Program-made: the position numbers and the translations under genes
Part shown: piece by piece, positions 1 through 7,874 of the stretch
Layout of the letters: each line of letters begins with the position of its first letter
Numbering within the stretch: position 1 is the stretch's first letter
Notes under the pieces: generated by a model
The model's database searches: none
The model's input: only the letters and a program-made list of their open reading frames with translations
Told to the model about the DNA's origin: nothing
Source of the DNA: CAZABC01 sp964483405
GTDB lineage: Bacteria > Chloroflexota > Limnocylindria > Limnocylindrales > CSP1-4
Direction of reading: 5' to 3'
Length of the DNA stretch: 43,116 bases
Assembly: GCA_964483405.1 (NCBI GenBank)
Contig: CAZABC010000021.1
Span: 1-43,116 of the forward strand

Positions 1-24
1 CCCCACGCCCGGGCCACCCGGCCC

Positions 25-405
25 ATGGATATCTCACCGTCGCCTGATACATTTGCGGCTGAGATGCGAACCGAGATACGAGCCGCACTGCCGGTCATCC
101 AGGACCTCCGGATGGACCTCCCCGCGCCCGACGTCGATCGCGCGGCGGCGGTCGCGACCCTGCTCGCGGACCCGATCCGGGCCGCGATCGTCCGGATGCT
201 CCGCGACGGGCCCGTCTGCGTCTGCGAGCTCGCGGCCGCGCTCGGGGCCCGCGAGAACAACGTGAGCAACCACCTCGCCCGCCTCCGCGAGGCCGGCCTC
301 GTTCGGCCGAGCCGCGTCGGGGCGGACACCCGCCGGGTCTACTACGAGCGGGTCGACGACGCCTGCCGGGGGGCCCTCGAGGCCGTTGCCGAGGTGCTCC
401 GGTGA
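25..405 (+). CDS. arsR: ArsR/SmtB-family metalloregulator
   Basis: 126-aa winged-helix repressor, predicted to bind As(III) and release DNA. The winged-helix core spans about residues 40-110. Cys65 and Cys67 (PVCVCEL) sit at the start of the DNA-recognition helix pair, the same place as the CVC pair of classical As(III)-sensing ArsR proteins (family knowledge). The sequence then reads ENNVSNHLARLREAGLV, a typical ArsR recognition helix and turn. It is the first gene of a same-strand cluster with two arsenic-type permeases, so autoregulation and control of the cluster is the natural inference. The start at 25 is only 24 bases from the window edge, so the promoter is not visible; ATG at 64 is a possible shorter start. 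The N-terminal 35 residues are an extension beyond the core fold. Confidence 0.93.
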   Translation: MDISPSPDTFAAEMRTEIRAALPVIQDLRMDLPAPDVDRAAAVATLLADPIRAAIVRMLRDGPVCVCELAAALGARENNVSNHLARLREAGLVRPSRVGADTRRVYYERVDDACRGALEAVAEVLR

Positions 406-457
406 GCGCGGTGCCTCGGCGAGGCGGCGGGATGCTGTGGCGAGCCGGCGGGGCCGC

Positions 458-1513
458 ATGAGCACCCTGGCGGTCCGCCGCCATCCCCTGCCCTTCTGGC
501 CGGCCGTCGCGCTGGCGATCGCGGCCTGGATCGTCGGCTGGTTCGCCGCGGCGCCGTTCGCGACCTGGTTCGCCTTCGACCTGCTCGGCCTCGAGCCCGG
601 CACCGCGCTCGGCGAGGCGGTCGCGTTCTTCGTCTACGACGTCCCGAAGGTGCTGCTGCTGCTCCTCGGCATCGTGACCGTCGTCACGCTCATCCGGGGC
701 TTCTTCCCGCCCGAGAAGGTGCGTGCCGCGCTGGCCGGGCGAGGCGAGGTCGCGGGCACGGTCGGGGCGGCCGCCCTCGGGATCGTCACGCCGTTCTGCT
801 CATGCTCGGCCGTGCCGCTCTTCATCGGCTTCGTCGGAGCCGGCGTACCGCTCGGGGTGACGTTCGCCTTCCTCATCAGCAGCCCGATGGTCAACGAGGT
901 CGCCCTCGTCCTCCTGTGGGGCCTGTTCGGACCCGGCATCGCCATCGTCTACATGGTCGCCGGGCTCGCCGTCGCGATCGTCGGCGGGCTCGTCATCGGC
1001 CGGCTCCGGATGGAGCGCTACGTCGTCGAGGACGTCCTCGCGCTCAAGGGCAGCGGGATCGGCGGGGCGGCGGTCGACATCCGGCTGACGCCCGAGGATC
1101 GGGTCCGTGACGCCTGGGCGTACACCCGCGACCTGGTCCGGCGGATCCTGCCGTACATCCTCGTCGGCATCGGGATCGGCGCGTTCATCCACGGGTTCGT
1201 CCCGACCGACCTCATCGTGGCGATCGGCGGGCCCGGCAACCCGCTCGCGGTCCCGCTCGTCGTCCTGCTGGCGATCCCCCTCTACTCCAACGCCGCCGGG
1301 ACCATCCCGATCGTCCAGGCGCTGCTCGGCAAGGGGATGGCGCTGGGCACGACCCTCGCCTTCATGATGGCGGTCACGGCCCTCAGCATCCCCGAGTTCG
1401 TGATCCTCAAGCGGGTCATCGGGACGCCGCTGATCGCCGTCTTCGCGACGATCGTGACGATCGGGATCCTGTTCGTCGGCTACCTCTTCAACTTCCTGCT
1501 CTACGCACCGTAA
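458..1513 (+). CDS. ArsP/YraQ-type permease (DUF318)
   Basis: 351-aa polytopic membrane permease of the DUF318/ArsP family, whose characterised members export trivalent organoarsenicals; here the substrate is inferred from context. Hydrophobic segments lie near residues 14-35, 60-80, 100-125, 130-160, 165-190 and throughout the C-terminal third. The family-typical TPFCSCSAVPLF motif is at 111-122, followed by SSPMVNEVAL at 141-150. The Cys-x-Cys pair is the expected thiolate ligand pair. I chose ATG 458 (MSTLAV) rather than the longer frame beginning at 386, because the additional N-terminus is Arg-rich and overlaps arsR, while 458 has a purine-rich GGCGGGG stretch just upstream. It lies 52 nt after arsR and 11 nt before the thioredoxin-like gene. 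Confidence 0.88.
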   Translation: MSTLAVRRHPLPFWPAVALAIAAWIVGWFAAAPFATWFAFDLLGLEPGTALGEAVAFFVYDVPKVLLLLLGIVTVVTLIRGFFPPEKVRAALAGRGEVAGTVGAAALGIVTPFCSCSAVPLFIGFVGAGVPLGVTFAFLISSPMVNEVALVLLWGLFGPGIAIVYMVAGLAVAIVGGLVIGRLRMERYVVEDVLALKGSGIGGAAVDIRLTPEDRVRDAWAYTRDLVRRILPYILVGIGIGAFIHGFVPTDLIVAIGGPGNPLAVPLVVLLAIPLYSNAAGTIPIVQALLGKGMALGTTLAFMMAVTALSIPEFVILKRVIGTPLIAVFATIVTIGILFVGYLFNFLLYAP

Positions 1514-1524
1514 GGAGACGGGCC

Positions 1525-1773
1525 ATGCGCCGCATCGAGGTCCTCGGGTCGGGTTGCGCCAACTGCCGCCGGGTGGAGGCGAACGCTCGCGAGGCGATCG
1601 CCGCCGTCGGGGTCGAGGCGGAGGTCGTTCACGTCACCGACCCGGGCGAGATCGTCCGCCGCGGGATCCTCGGGACACCGGGGCTGATCATCGACGGGCG
1701 GATCCGGAGCGCCGGACGGGTCCCGTCCGCGCGCGACATCGCCGCCTGGCTCGCCGAGCCCGTCACCGCTTGA
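1525..1773 (+). CDS. Small thioredoxin-like protein (redox-active disulfide protein 2 type)
   Basis: 82-aa cytosolic mini-thioredoxin. The redox motif GSGCANCRR puts Cys11 and Cys14 at the start of helix 1 after a short beta strand (RRIEVLG), and the cis-proline-type turn GTPGLIIDGR follows at about 51-60. This is the architecture of the TIGR00412 'redox-active disulfide protein 2' family. Such genes very often sit next to DUF318 permeases, and here only 11 nt separate them, with AAGGAGA at about 1512-1518 as a good ribosome-binding site. A role in keeping permease or substrate thiols reduced, or in handing over metalloid, is plausible but inferred. The length is normal for the family. Confidence 0.88.
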   Translation: MRRIEVLGSGCANCRRVEANAREAIAAVGVEAEVVHVTDPGEIVRRGILGTPGLIIDGRIRSAGRVPSARDIAAWLAEPVTA

Positions 1774-1800
1774 CGTTCGAGTCGCTCGAAGCGGTAGGCT
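1770..1800 (+). promoter_or_regulatory. Promoter with palindromic operator ahead of the CCGM-acr3 pair
   Basis: TTGACG (1770-1775) and TAGGCT (1795-1800) form -35 and -10 elements with a 19-nt spacer. Filling that spacer is TTCGAGTCGCTCGAA (1776-1790), a perfect inverted repeat with 6-bp arms and a 3-bp centre. TAGGCT is only 7 nt from the ATG at 1808, so the transcript would be leaderless. A dimeric repressor bound here would block RNA polymerase; the ArsR encoded at 25-405 is the obvious candidate (inference). Confidence 0.6.
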
Positions 1801-1807
1801 GCGTCGG

Positions 1808-2008
1808 ATGAGCCCGTCCGACGCCGTCGTCCTGGTCGCCTTCGCCCTCGGGGCGGTCCTGCTCGTCGGCCTGAACGTCGCGCTGCAGCGTCGGGTCCGC
1901 CCCGATCTCGGCGACGACGCCATCGCCGGCTGCTGCGGGATGGCGCTCCCGGCCGAGATCACCGACCCGGTCGAGGTCCCGGGCGGAGCCGGGGGGTCGC
2001 CCCGATGA
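1808..2008 (+). CDS. Small membrane protein with CCGM motif, in ars cluster
   Basis: 66-aa protein of unknown function. One hydrophobic helix (about residues 7-26) is followed by a basic-to-acidic linker and a Cys-Cys-Gly-Met motif (residues 42-45, context AGCCGMALP). The vicinal cysteines suggest soft-metal or metalloid binding, or redox activity. It starts 7 nt after a -10 hexamer and its TGA overlaps the acr3 ATG by 4 nt (ATGA), so the two are translationally coupled. I infer an accessory role in arsenite handling or export, perhaps delivering As(III) to the exporter. Codon use matches the neighbours, with strong third-position GC, supporting a real gene despite its size. The family was not recognised by name. 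Confidence 0.75.
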   Translation: MSPSDAVVLVAFALGAVLLVGLNVALQRRVRPDLGDDAIAGCCGMALPAEITDPVEVPGGAGGSPR

Positions 2009-3114
2009 CCCGCCTGCTCGCCCGGCTCGAGGACTTCCGGCTGCTGCCGGTCTTCGTCATCGTCAGCATGGCGATCGGGATCGCCATCGGGAACGCGCTC
2101 AGCATCTCCGACTTCACCCTGACGCCGCCGATCGACGCGATCAAGGCCATCGCCTCGGGCACGTTCGAGCCGACCGTGCCCGCCCTCATCAGTCTGGGCG
2201 TCCCGCTCGGGCTGTTCGCGATGATGTACCCAGCGATGACGAACGTCCGACTGACCGAGATCGGTCAGGCGGTGCGATCGCCGCGCCAGCTCGGCGTCGT
2301 CCTCGTCGCGAACTACCTCGTCGCACCGTTCTTCATGCTCGCCCTGGCGAACCTGTTCGTCGCCGACCCCGAGCTGCGGACCGGGCTGATCCTGTACGGC
2401 CTCGCCCCGTGCATCGCGATGGTGATCATCTTCACCTACCTCGCGAAGGGCAACGTCCCGATGGCGCTGGTCTTCGTCGCCCTCAACTCGGTCGTCCAGA
2501 TGCTGCTCATCCCGGTCTACGCGCGGCTGCTGATCGGCGACGTCGACTTCGACGTCTGGGTCGTCGCCGAGAGCGTCGTCCTGTACCTCGGGCTGCCGCT
2601 CGTGGCCGGCGTCCTGACCCGGCAGGCGGTCGTCCGGCGCGGCGGCGAGGCGGCGATGGAGCAGCTCAAGCCCGGGCTCAACGCCATGTCGATCCTCGGG
2701 CTCCTGTTCACCCTCATCGTCATGTTCGCGCTGAAGGGCGACCTCATCGTCGAGCGCCCGGTCATCGTCCTCGAGATGGCGATCCCGATGACGATCTTCT
2801 TCGTCGTCATGTTCGCGGTCACCTACCTCGTCGGGGCGCGGCTGCGGTTCAGCTACGAGGACGCGGTCGCGGTCGCCTTCAACTCGACCGGTCGCGACTT
2901 CGAGATCGCGATCGCCATCGCGATCACCGCGTTCAGCCCGACCGTCGCCCTCGCGACGGTCGTCGGACCGCTCATCGAGGTCCCGGTGATGCTCGCCCTC
3001 GTCTGGGGCGCGATGCGGCTCCGGCCGCGGCTGTTCGGCGGCGCGGTCGGCGGGACGCCGGTCCGGGCGCAGGATGACGCCGCACCGATGGCGACCCCGT
3101 CCGCTTCGCGGTAG
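2005..3114 (+). CDS. acr3: Acr3-type arsenite exporter
   Basis: 369-aa, ten-helix transporter of the bile acid/arsenite superfamily (ACR3), predicted to extrude As(III) by proton exchange at the cytoplasmic membrane. The diagnostic segment YGLAPCIAMVIIFTYLAKGN contains Cys136, equivalent to the essential membrane Cys of Acr3 proteins. NSTGRDFEIAIAIAI carries Glu300, equivalent to the conserved helix-9 Glu. The length is normal, with a short hydrophilic C-terminal tail. The sequence around these residues is somewhat divergent (IIFTYLAKGN in place of the commoner VWSYLTRGD-type), so a related substrate such as antimonite cannot be excluded. It is coupled to the CCGM protein by a 4-nt overlap and is the last gene of the cluster. 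Confidence 0.88.
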   Translation: MTRLLARLEDFRLLPVFVIVSMAIGIAIGNALSISDFTLTPPIDAIKAIASGTFEPTVPALISLGVPLGLFAMMYPAMTNVRLTEIGQAVRSPRQLGVVLVANYLVAPFFMLALANLFVADPELRTGLILYGLAPCIAMVIIFTYLAKGNVPMALVFVALNSVVQMLLIPVYARLLIGDVDFDVWVVAESVVLYLGLPLVAGVLTRQAVVRRGGEAAMEQLKPGLNAMSILGLLFTLIVMFALKGDLIVERPVIVLEMAIPMTIFFVVMFAVTYLVGARLRFSYEDAVAVAFNSTGRDFEIAIAIAITAFSPTVALATVVGPLIEVPVMLALVWGAMRLRPRLFGGAVGGTPVRAQDDAAPMATPSASR

Positions 3115-3164
3115 ACGACCGTCCGGCGGCGCGAGCGGCGGGGCCATCCCGAGCTGATGCGCCG

Positions 3165-3422
3165 TCAGCGGCTCACCTTGAACTCGACCTTGAGGTCGAT
3201 CGTCGTGGTGGTCAGTCCGCCGCTCACGAGCGCCTCGATGCCCTTGCACTCGATGACGCCGTCGAGACCGCTGGCGTCGTTCTTCGAGATGTCCAGCTCG
3301 CACTGTTCGACGATGTCGGCGGCCGTCGCGACCTCCGTGTCGGTATAGGAGACCCCGCCGTTCGCCTCCGCCTTCGACCAGGCGATCTGGGCCGAGGCCG
3401 TCGACCTCGCCCCCTCGATCAT
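3165..3422 (-). CDS. Hypothetical protein, possible truncated secreted or lipoprotein domain
   Basis: The last 85 residues of a longer open frame look like a real protein: balanced composition and alternating polar strands (IVEQCELDISKNDASGLDG, LTTTTIDLKVEFKVSR), with two cysteines. This is unlike the Arg/Pro/Ala-rich shadow frames around it. Upstream of Met at 3422 the frame continues as a Pro/Ala/Arg-rich stretch over the G-rich repeats at about 3440-3620. This could be a lipoprotein linker, an unrelated open frame, or a region disrupted by the repeats. No ribosome-binding site is evident at 3422 and no family was recognised. Either the 5' end is mis-assembled, or this is a gene remnant. 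The opposite-strand 63-aa frame at 3157-3348 is judged a shadow. Confidence 0.4.
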   Translation of the reverse strand: MIEGARSTASAQIAWSKAEANGGVSYTDTEVATAADIVEQCELDISKNDASGLDGVIECKGIEALVSGGLTTTTIDLKVEFKVSR

Positions 3423-4134
3423 GGACGAGAGCCTGACGGCGGTCCGGGCGGGGGCGGCGGCCGGGGTCGGGGCGAGGTAGCGGCGCGGGGCGAGGGGCGG
3501 GGCGAGGGGCGGGGCCGAGGCGGGGCGGCGGCCGAGGGGCGGCTCCGGGGCGCGGTGTCGGGTCCGAGGCGGGCGCGGGTCGCGAGGCGGGTCGGCGGCC
3601 GCCCGTGCGCAGCAGCCGGCGCTCACCTCGCCCGACTTGCATGAGACGCAAGAGTCCGACCGTTCGGCGGTCGACGACGGGCTCGGAGCCCGGGCAACGA
3701 CTCGGGAGTCGGGTCGGCCGAGCGTAGGCAGGTGCCAGCCACGCTCGAGGACGCTGGGTAGCGCGCGGGATCGACCGGCTGGGCGGTCGCGGCGGGCCGG
3801 TGACCGGACCTCATCGGTCGTACTTCTGCATGTGATGCAAGGGACGCGCGTGGACCGGCACCGCGCGAGGACCAGCGGGCTGGTCGCTGGGGCCGGCACG
3901 GCGCGGGTGCCGGCGGGACCCGCGGCGCGGGGCCGGCGCGGCGCGGACACGGCGCGGGGGGCCGGCGCAACTCGCGGCGCGAGGACCGGGCGCCCCACGA
4001 GGTGCCGTCCGGACCGCGAAAGGCGCCACTCGACCCGCGACGACCCGGGGGACCGGGGCTACTGTGCAGCCACGCCGCAGGACCCAGACCGGGCACCCAG
4101 CCACGGCACGACCGATCCAGCCACGAGGGATCCG
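3423..4134. other. Repeat-rich intergenic stretch before citrate synthase
   Basis: No convincing gene. About 3465-3610 is a degenerate G-rich tract built of GGGGC/GAGGGGC units. 3890-3985 is a GCGCGG/GCCGGCGC low-complexity tract. Between them the base composition is more normal and holds two short dyads: CTTGC-N7-GCAAG (3636-3652) and TGCAT-GTG-ATGCA (3827-3839). A TACTGT hexamer at 4060-4065 could be the -10 of the citrate synthase promoter, about 70 nt before its ATG. Confidence 0.5.
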
Positions 4135-5424
<1,290 letters not shown>

Positions 5425-5436
5425 GTCAAGCCGTCG

Positions 5437-5454
5437 GGGCGCGGCGCCGCGCCC
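5437..5454 (+). terminator. Candidate hairpin terminator after citrate synthase
   Basis: GGGCGCGGC followed directly by GCCGCGCCC is a perfect 18-bp palindrome starting 12 nt after the citrate synthase stop. It could fold with a 7-bp stem and 4-nt loop. There is no T-tract, as is common in GC-rich genomes, so function is only plausible. Confidence 0.45.
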
Positions 5455-5516
5455 GGGGCGAGGCTCCCGGGTCGGCCGCGTCGCGCCTCCGGGCCCAGGT
5501 CGCGGCGATTGCCTAT

Positions 5517-5546
5517 TTGCGCAATCGCGCAACCACATGCTACGGT
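5517..5546 (+). promoter_or_regulatory. Promoter/operator: perfect dyad over a -35 element
   Basis: TTGCGCAATCGCGCAA (5517-5532) is a perfect inverted repeat with 6-bp arms around AATC. Its left arm TTGCGC can serve as a -35 and is followed after 18 nt by TACGGT (5541-5546) as a -10. The DUF302 gene starts about 65 nt downstream. A locally lower GC content marks this as regulatory DNA. The arrangement fits repression by a small dimeric regulator (ArsR-like or similar); which one is unknown. Confidence 0.55.
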
Positions 5547-5612
5547 TCGGGACGCGGGACAATGCCCGCTGCGTCCCCGAGCCATCGCGTCAGCCCCTGA
5601 TCAGAGGCCGTC

Positions 5613-6134
5613 ATGTTCCAGACCAGGTACACCTTCGGGACGTGGGTCCCCGGGACCCTCGAGACGGTCCGCCCGACCGTCGAGACCGCGCTCCGCGCCG
5701 AGGGCTTCGGGGTCCTGACCGAGATCGACGTCGCGGCGACGCTCCGGGCCAAGCTCGGGGTCGAGCGCGACCCGTACGTCATCCTCGGCGCCTGCAACCC
5801 GCCGCTCGCCCACCGCGCCCTCGAGGCGGACCCCTCGGTCGGTGCGCTCCTGCCCTGCAACGTCGTCCTCCGGGCCGACGCCGGCGGGACGATCGTCGAG
5901 GCGATGGACCCGGCCGCGGCGCTCGGGCTGGTCGAGACCGCCGGGGTCGCGGAGGTGGCCGGGGATGCCCGGGCGCGCCTCGAGCGGGCCGTCGCCGCGG
6001 TCGCGGTCGAGCTCGGCGTGGACGTGGCCGGGCCGGTGGCCGCCACGGCTGGGCCGGTGACCGACGACGAGACCGACCAGGCCGATGACGCGGCCGAGAC
6101 CCGTGGCATCAGCGCGGCCGGGTTCGTCCGATGA
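5613..6134 (+). CDS. DUF302-domain protein
   Basis: 173-aa protein. Residues 1-130 are a typical DUF302 domain: GFGVLTEIDVAATLRAKLGV (about 31-50), then YVILGACNPPLAHRALEADP (55-74) with Cys61, and LLPCNVVLR with Cys82. The N-terminal sequence TVETALRAEG is the usual first helix. DUF302 proteins are small cytosolic alpha/beta proteins of unproven function that often sit with redox and metal-stress genes. Residues 135-173 form an Ala/Asp-rich tail beyond the domain. The final bases overlap the OsmC gene by 4 nt (ATGA), so the products are probably made together. The start at 5613 follows AGAGG and begins with the family-typical aromatic-rich strand. Confidence 0.88.
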   Translation: MFQTRYTFGTWVPGTLETVRPTVETALRAEGFGVLTEIDVAATLRAKLGVERDPYVILGACNPPLAHRALEADPSVGALLPCNVVLRADAGGTIVEAMDPAAALGLVETAGVAEVAGDARARLERAVAAVAVELGVDVAGPVAATAGPVTDDETDQADDAAETRGISAAGFVR

Positions 6135-6640
6135 GCACCAAGACCGCGACCGTCGCCCTCGAGGGCGACGGGATGCGCTTCCGGGCCACCGTCGGCGGTG
6201 GCCAGTCGATCTTCGTCGAGAGCGGGGCCCATCGCGACGCCATGAGCCCGGCCGAGCTCGTCCCCGTCGCCCTCGCCGGCTGCACGGCGATGGACGTCAT
6301 CTCGATCCTCCGCAAGAAGCGCCAACCGGTGACCGCCTACGAGGTCCGGGTCGTCGGCGAGCAGCGCGAGGACCCCCAGCCGGCGATCTTCACGAGCGTC
6401 GAGGTCCTCCACGTCGTCGACGGCGATCCGGAGCTCGATCCCGAGGCCGTCCGCCGCTCCATCGAGCTGTCGGCGACGAAGTACTGCGCCGTCAGCGCGA
6501 CGATCGCGAGCGGCGCGGCGACGGTCCGCCACGCGTATCTCGTCCGGCGGCCGGGGCTGCCCGACGCGACCGCGGAGGTCATCGTCGAGGGTCCGTACGC
6601 CGAGCTCGAGCAGCGCGCCCCCGCCGGAGCGAGCGCCTGA
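6131..6640 (+). CDS. OsmC/Ohr-family peroxiredoxin-like protein
   Basis: 169-aa OsmC-like protein. Cysteines at the two catalytic positions of the family are present: Cys51 in LVPVALAGCTAMDVISILRK and Cys119 in SATKYCAVSAT. In OsmC/Ohr enzymes this pair reduces organic hydroperoxides. The subfamily here (AMDVISILRKKRQ) is the YhfA-like branch, for which persulfide or sulfur-related roles are also considered (family knowledge, not shown here). The Ohr-type Arg is not obvious. The gene overlaps the DUF302 gene by 4 nt and lies 5 nt before the CPVC membrane protein. The three therefore form a compact cysteine-rich operon under the dyad promoter at 5517. Confidence 0.9.
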   Translation: MSTKTATVALEGDGMRFRATVGGGQSIFVESGAHRDAMSPAELVPVALAGCTAMDVISILRKKRQPVTAYEVRVVGEQREDPQPAIFTSVEVLHVVDGDPELDPEAVRRSIELSATKYCAVSATIASGAATVRHAYLVRRPGLPDATAEVIVEGPYAELEQRAPAGASA

Positions 6641-6645
6641 CCGGG

Positions 6646-7194
6646 ATGGTCGCCCGGACGATCGACGGCCGCTACCTCGCCGTCTCGGCAGCGGCGGCCG
6701 TCGCGACCCTCGTCGGGCTCGGCCTCGTCACCGCGATCGTGCCGAACCCGGTCTTCGGCCGGCAGATCCCGCCAGAGCCGTTCGCGATCGCGACCTGGAT
6801 CGCCTCGTCGGTCCTCGCGGGCCTCGTCATCGGGACCTACCTCGTGCCGGCGCGGCCGGACGGAGCCGCGACGGTGCCGGTCCCGCTCGGTGCGCCGAAC
6901 GGTCCCGGGTCGTCGCTCGCGCCCGGGTCGTCGGGTGCGGTCGCGCCGCTCGACGCCTCGGCCGAGGGCCGCTCGTCGATCCTCGGCTACGCGGGTGGGT
7001 TCGCCGCCTTCCTCGCCATCGGCTGCCCGGTCTGCAACAAGGCCGCTCTCGTGCTCCTCGGCTGGAGCGGCGCGCTGAGCATCTGGGCGCCGCTGCAGCC
7101 GATCGTCGGCGTGGCCTCGCTCGGGCTGCTCGCGGCGACGCTCGCCTGGCGGCTCCGCCTCCGGGCGCGCGGGGGGGCCTGCCGGGTCGCGTAG
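6646..7194 (+). CDS. Membrane protein with conserved GCPVCNK motif
   Basis: 182-aa protein with about four hydrophobic segments (approximately residues 10-32, 48-67, 113-139, 146-168). A low-complexity Gly/Pro/Ser loop (about 70-110) separates two halves. At the edge of the third segment lies AIGCPVCNKAALVLLGWSGAL, with a CxxC pair (Cys127, Cys130) embedded in or near the membrane. This motif recurs in uncharacterised membrane proteins, in a style like quinone-linked thiol oxidoreductases, so redox coupling to the OsmC partner is a reasonable inference only. I chose ATG 6646 because it starts 5 nt after the OsmC stop; the frame upstream is an antisense-like Arg-rich shadow of OsmC. Confidence 0.8.
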   Translation: MVARTIDGRYLAVSAAAAVATLVGLGLVTAIVPNPVFGRQIPPEPFAIATWIASSVLAGLVIGTYLVPARPDGAATVPVPLGAPNGPGSSLAPGSSGAVAPLDASAEGRSSILGYAGGFAAFLAIGCPVCNKAALVLLGWSGALSIWAPLQPIVGVASLGLLAATLAWRLRLRARGGACRVA

Positions 7195-7243
7195 TCCGCC
7201 GCTGGGGCCGGCGCCGGCGCGGGAACGGGCCGAGGACCGGGCT

Positions 7244-7437
7244 GGGGCCGGGGGCCGGCGGGGGCCGGGGGCCGGCGGGGGCCGGGGGCCNNNNNNNNNN
7301 NNNNNNNNNNNNNNNNNNNNNNNNNNNNNNNNNNNNNNNNNNNNNNNNNNNNNNNNNNNNNNNNNNNNNNNNNNNNNNNNNNNNNNNNNNGGGGCCGGGG
7401 GCCGGCGGGGGCCGGGGGCCGGCGGGGGCCGGGGGCC
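7244..7437. repeat. 17-bp G-rich tandem repeat interrupted by a 100-N gap
   Basis: The unit is CCGGCGGGGGCCGGGGG. The N run occupies 7291-7390. The 47 bases before it (7244-7290) and the 47 bases after it (7391-7437) are identical, so the contigs probably overlap here and the gap is an array of unknown copy number. Runs of four or five Gs could form G-quadruplexes. Confidence 0.9.
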
Positions 7438-7650
7438 AGGGGGCTGACCGCACACCGCCGGCAGTGCCGGGCGCGGCGACCATGCGCCAGGGACATACAA
7501 CGGCGCGGCGGCGGCGGCGATCGCGCCGGATCATGCGACTCGCGACATAGGTCTGCCCGATCCGGACCGGACCGCGCCCAGGCCATGCACCCGATGCATG
7601 GGTTCGCGCGACCGCCGGCGAACGCGTCGCTGCCATGCGCCGTGAACATA

Positions 7651-7710
7651 CCGCGGTCGCGGTTCGCCGAGCCGGCTGGGCCGCGGTCGCGGTTCGCCGA
7701 GCCGGCTGGG
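7651..7710. repeat. 30-bp direct tandem duplication
   Basis: The block at 7651-7680 (begins CCGCGGTCGC, ends CCGGCTGGG) is repeated exactly at 7681-7710, and a partial third copy follows to about 7725. It lies in the non-coding DNA before the ABC exporter. Confidence 0.9.
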
Positions 7711-7861
7711 CCCCGCGGTCGCGGTGCCCGTGCCCGACACCCCGCGGTCACGGTGAACCGCGCCGACGCTCCCCGCGCCGGCCGCGACATGACGTGGGAC
7801 CTGACCTGGCGACACTGCGCGGCGTCGAGGCCCCTGGCCTGCCCCGTCGCCTGACCCCTGC

Positions 7862-7867
7862 TAGGCT
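7862..7867 (+). promoter_or_regulatory. -10 element for leaderless ABC exporter transcript
   Basis: TAGGCT lies 7 nt before the GTG at 7875, the same spacing and sequence as at 1795. No clear -35 was seen. It supports the GTG start. Confidence 0.5.
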
Positions 7868-7874
7868 CGGCCGC

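Larger units (their letters stand above)
7195..7861. other. Repeat-rich intergenic region with assembly gap
   Basis: No gene is supported. It contains the 17-bp G-rich repeat with an N gap (7244-7437), a short dyad CCATGCA-CCCGA-TGCATGG (7583-7601), and a 30-bp exact tandem duplication (7651-7710). Frames crossing it are Arg/Pro/Gly repeats. Confidence 0.6.

Noticed and set aside
3157..3348. 63-aa plus-strand frame after acr3
   Set aside because: It is the antisense of the protein-like minus-strand tail and has poorer codon bias.
3637..4134. N-terminal extension of citrate synthase
   Set aside because: The upstream frame is repetitive Arg/Gly/Thr sequence. ATG 4135 has GAGGGA and matches the family N-terminus.
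7244..7710. Tandem repeats considered as a CRISPR array
   Set aside because: Units are contiguous, with no unique spacers, and no cas genes are nearby.
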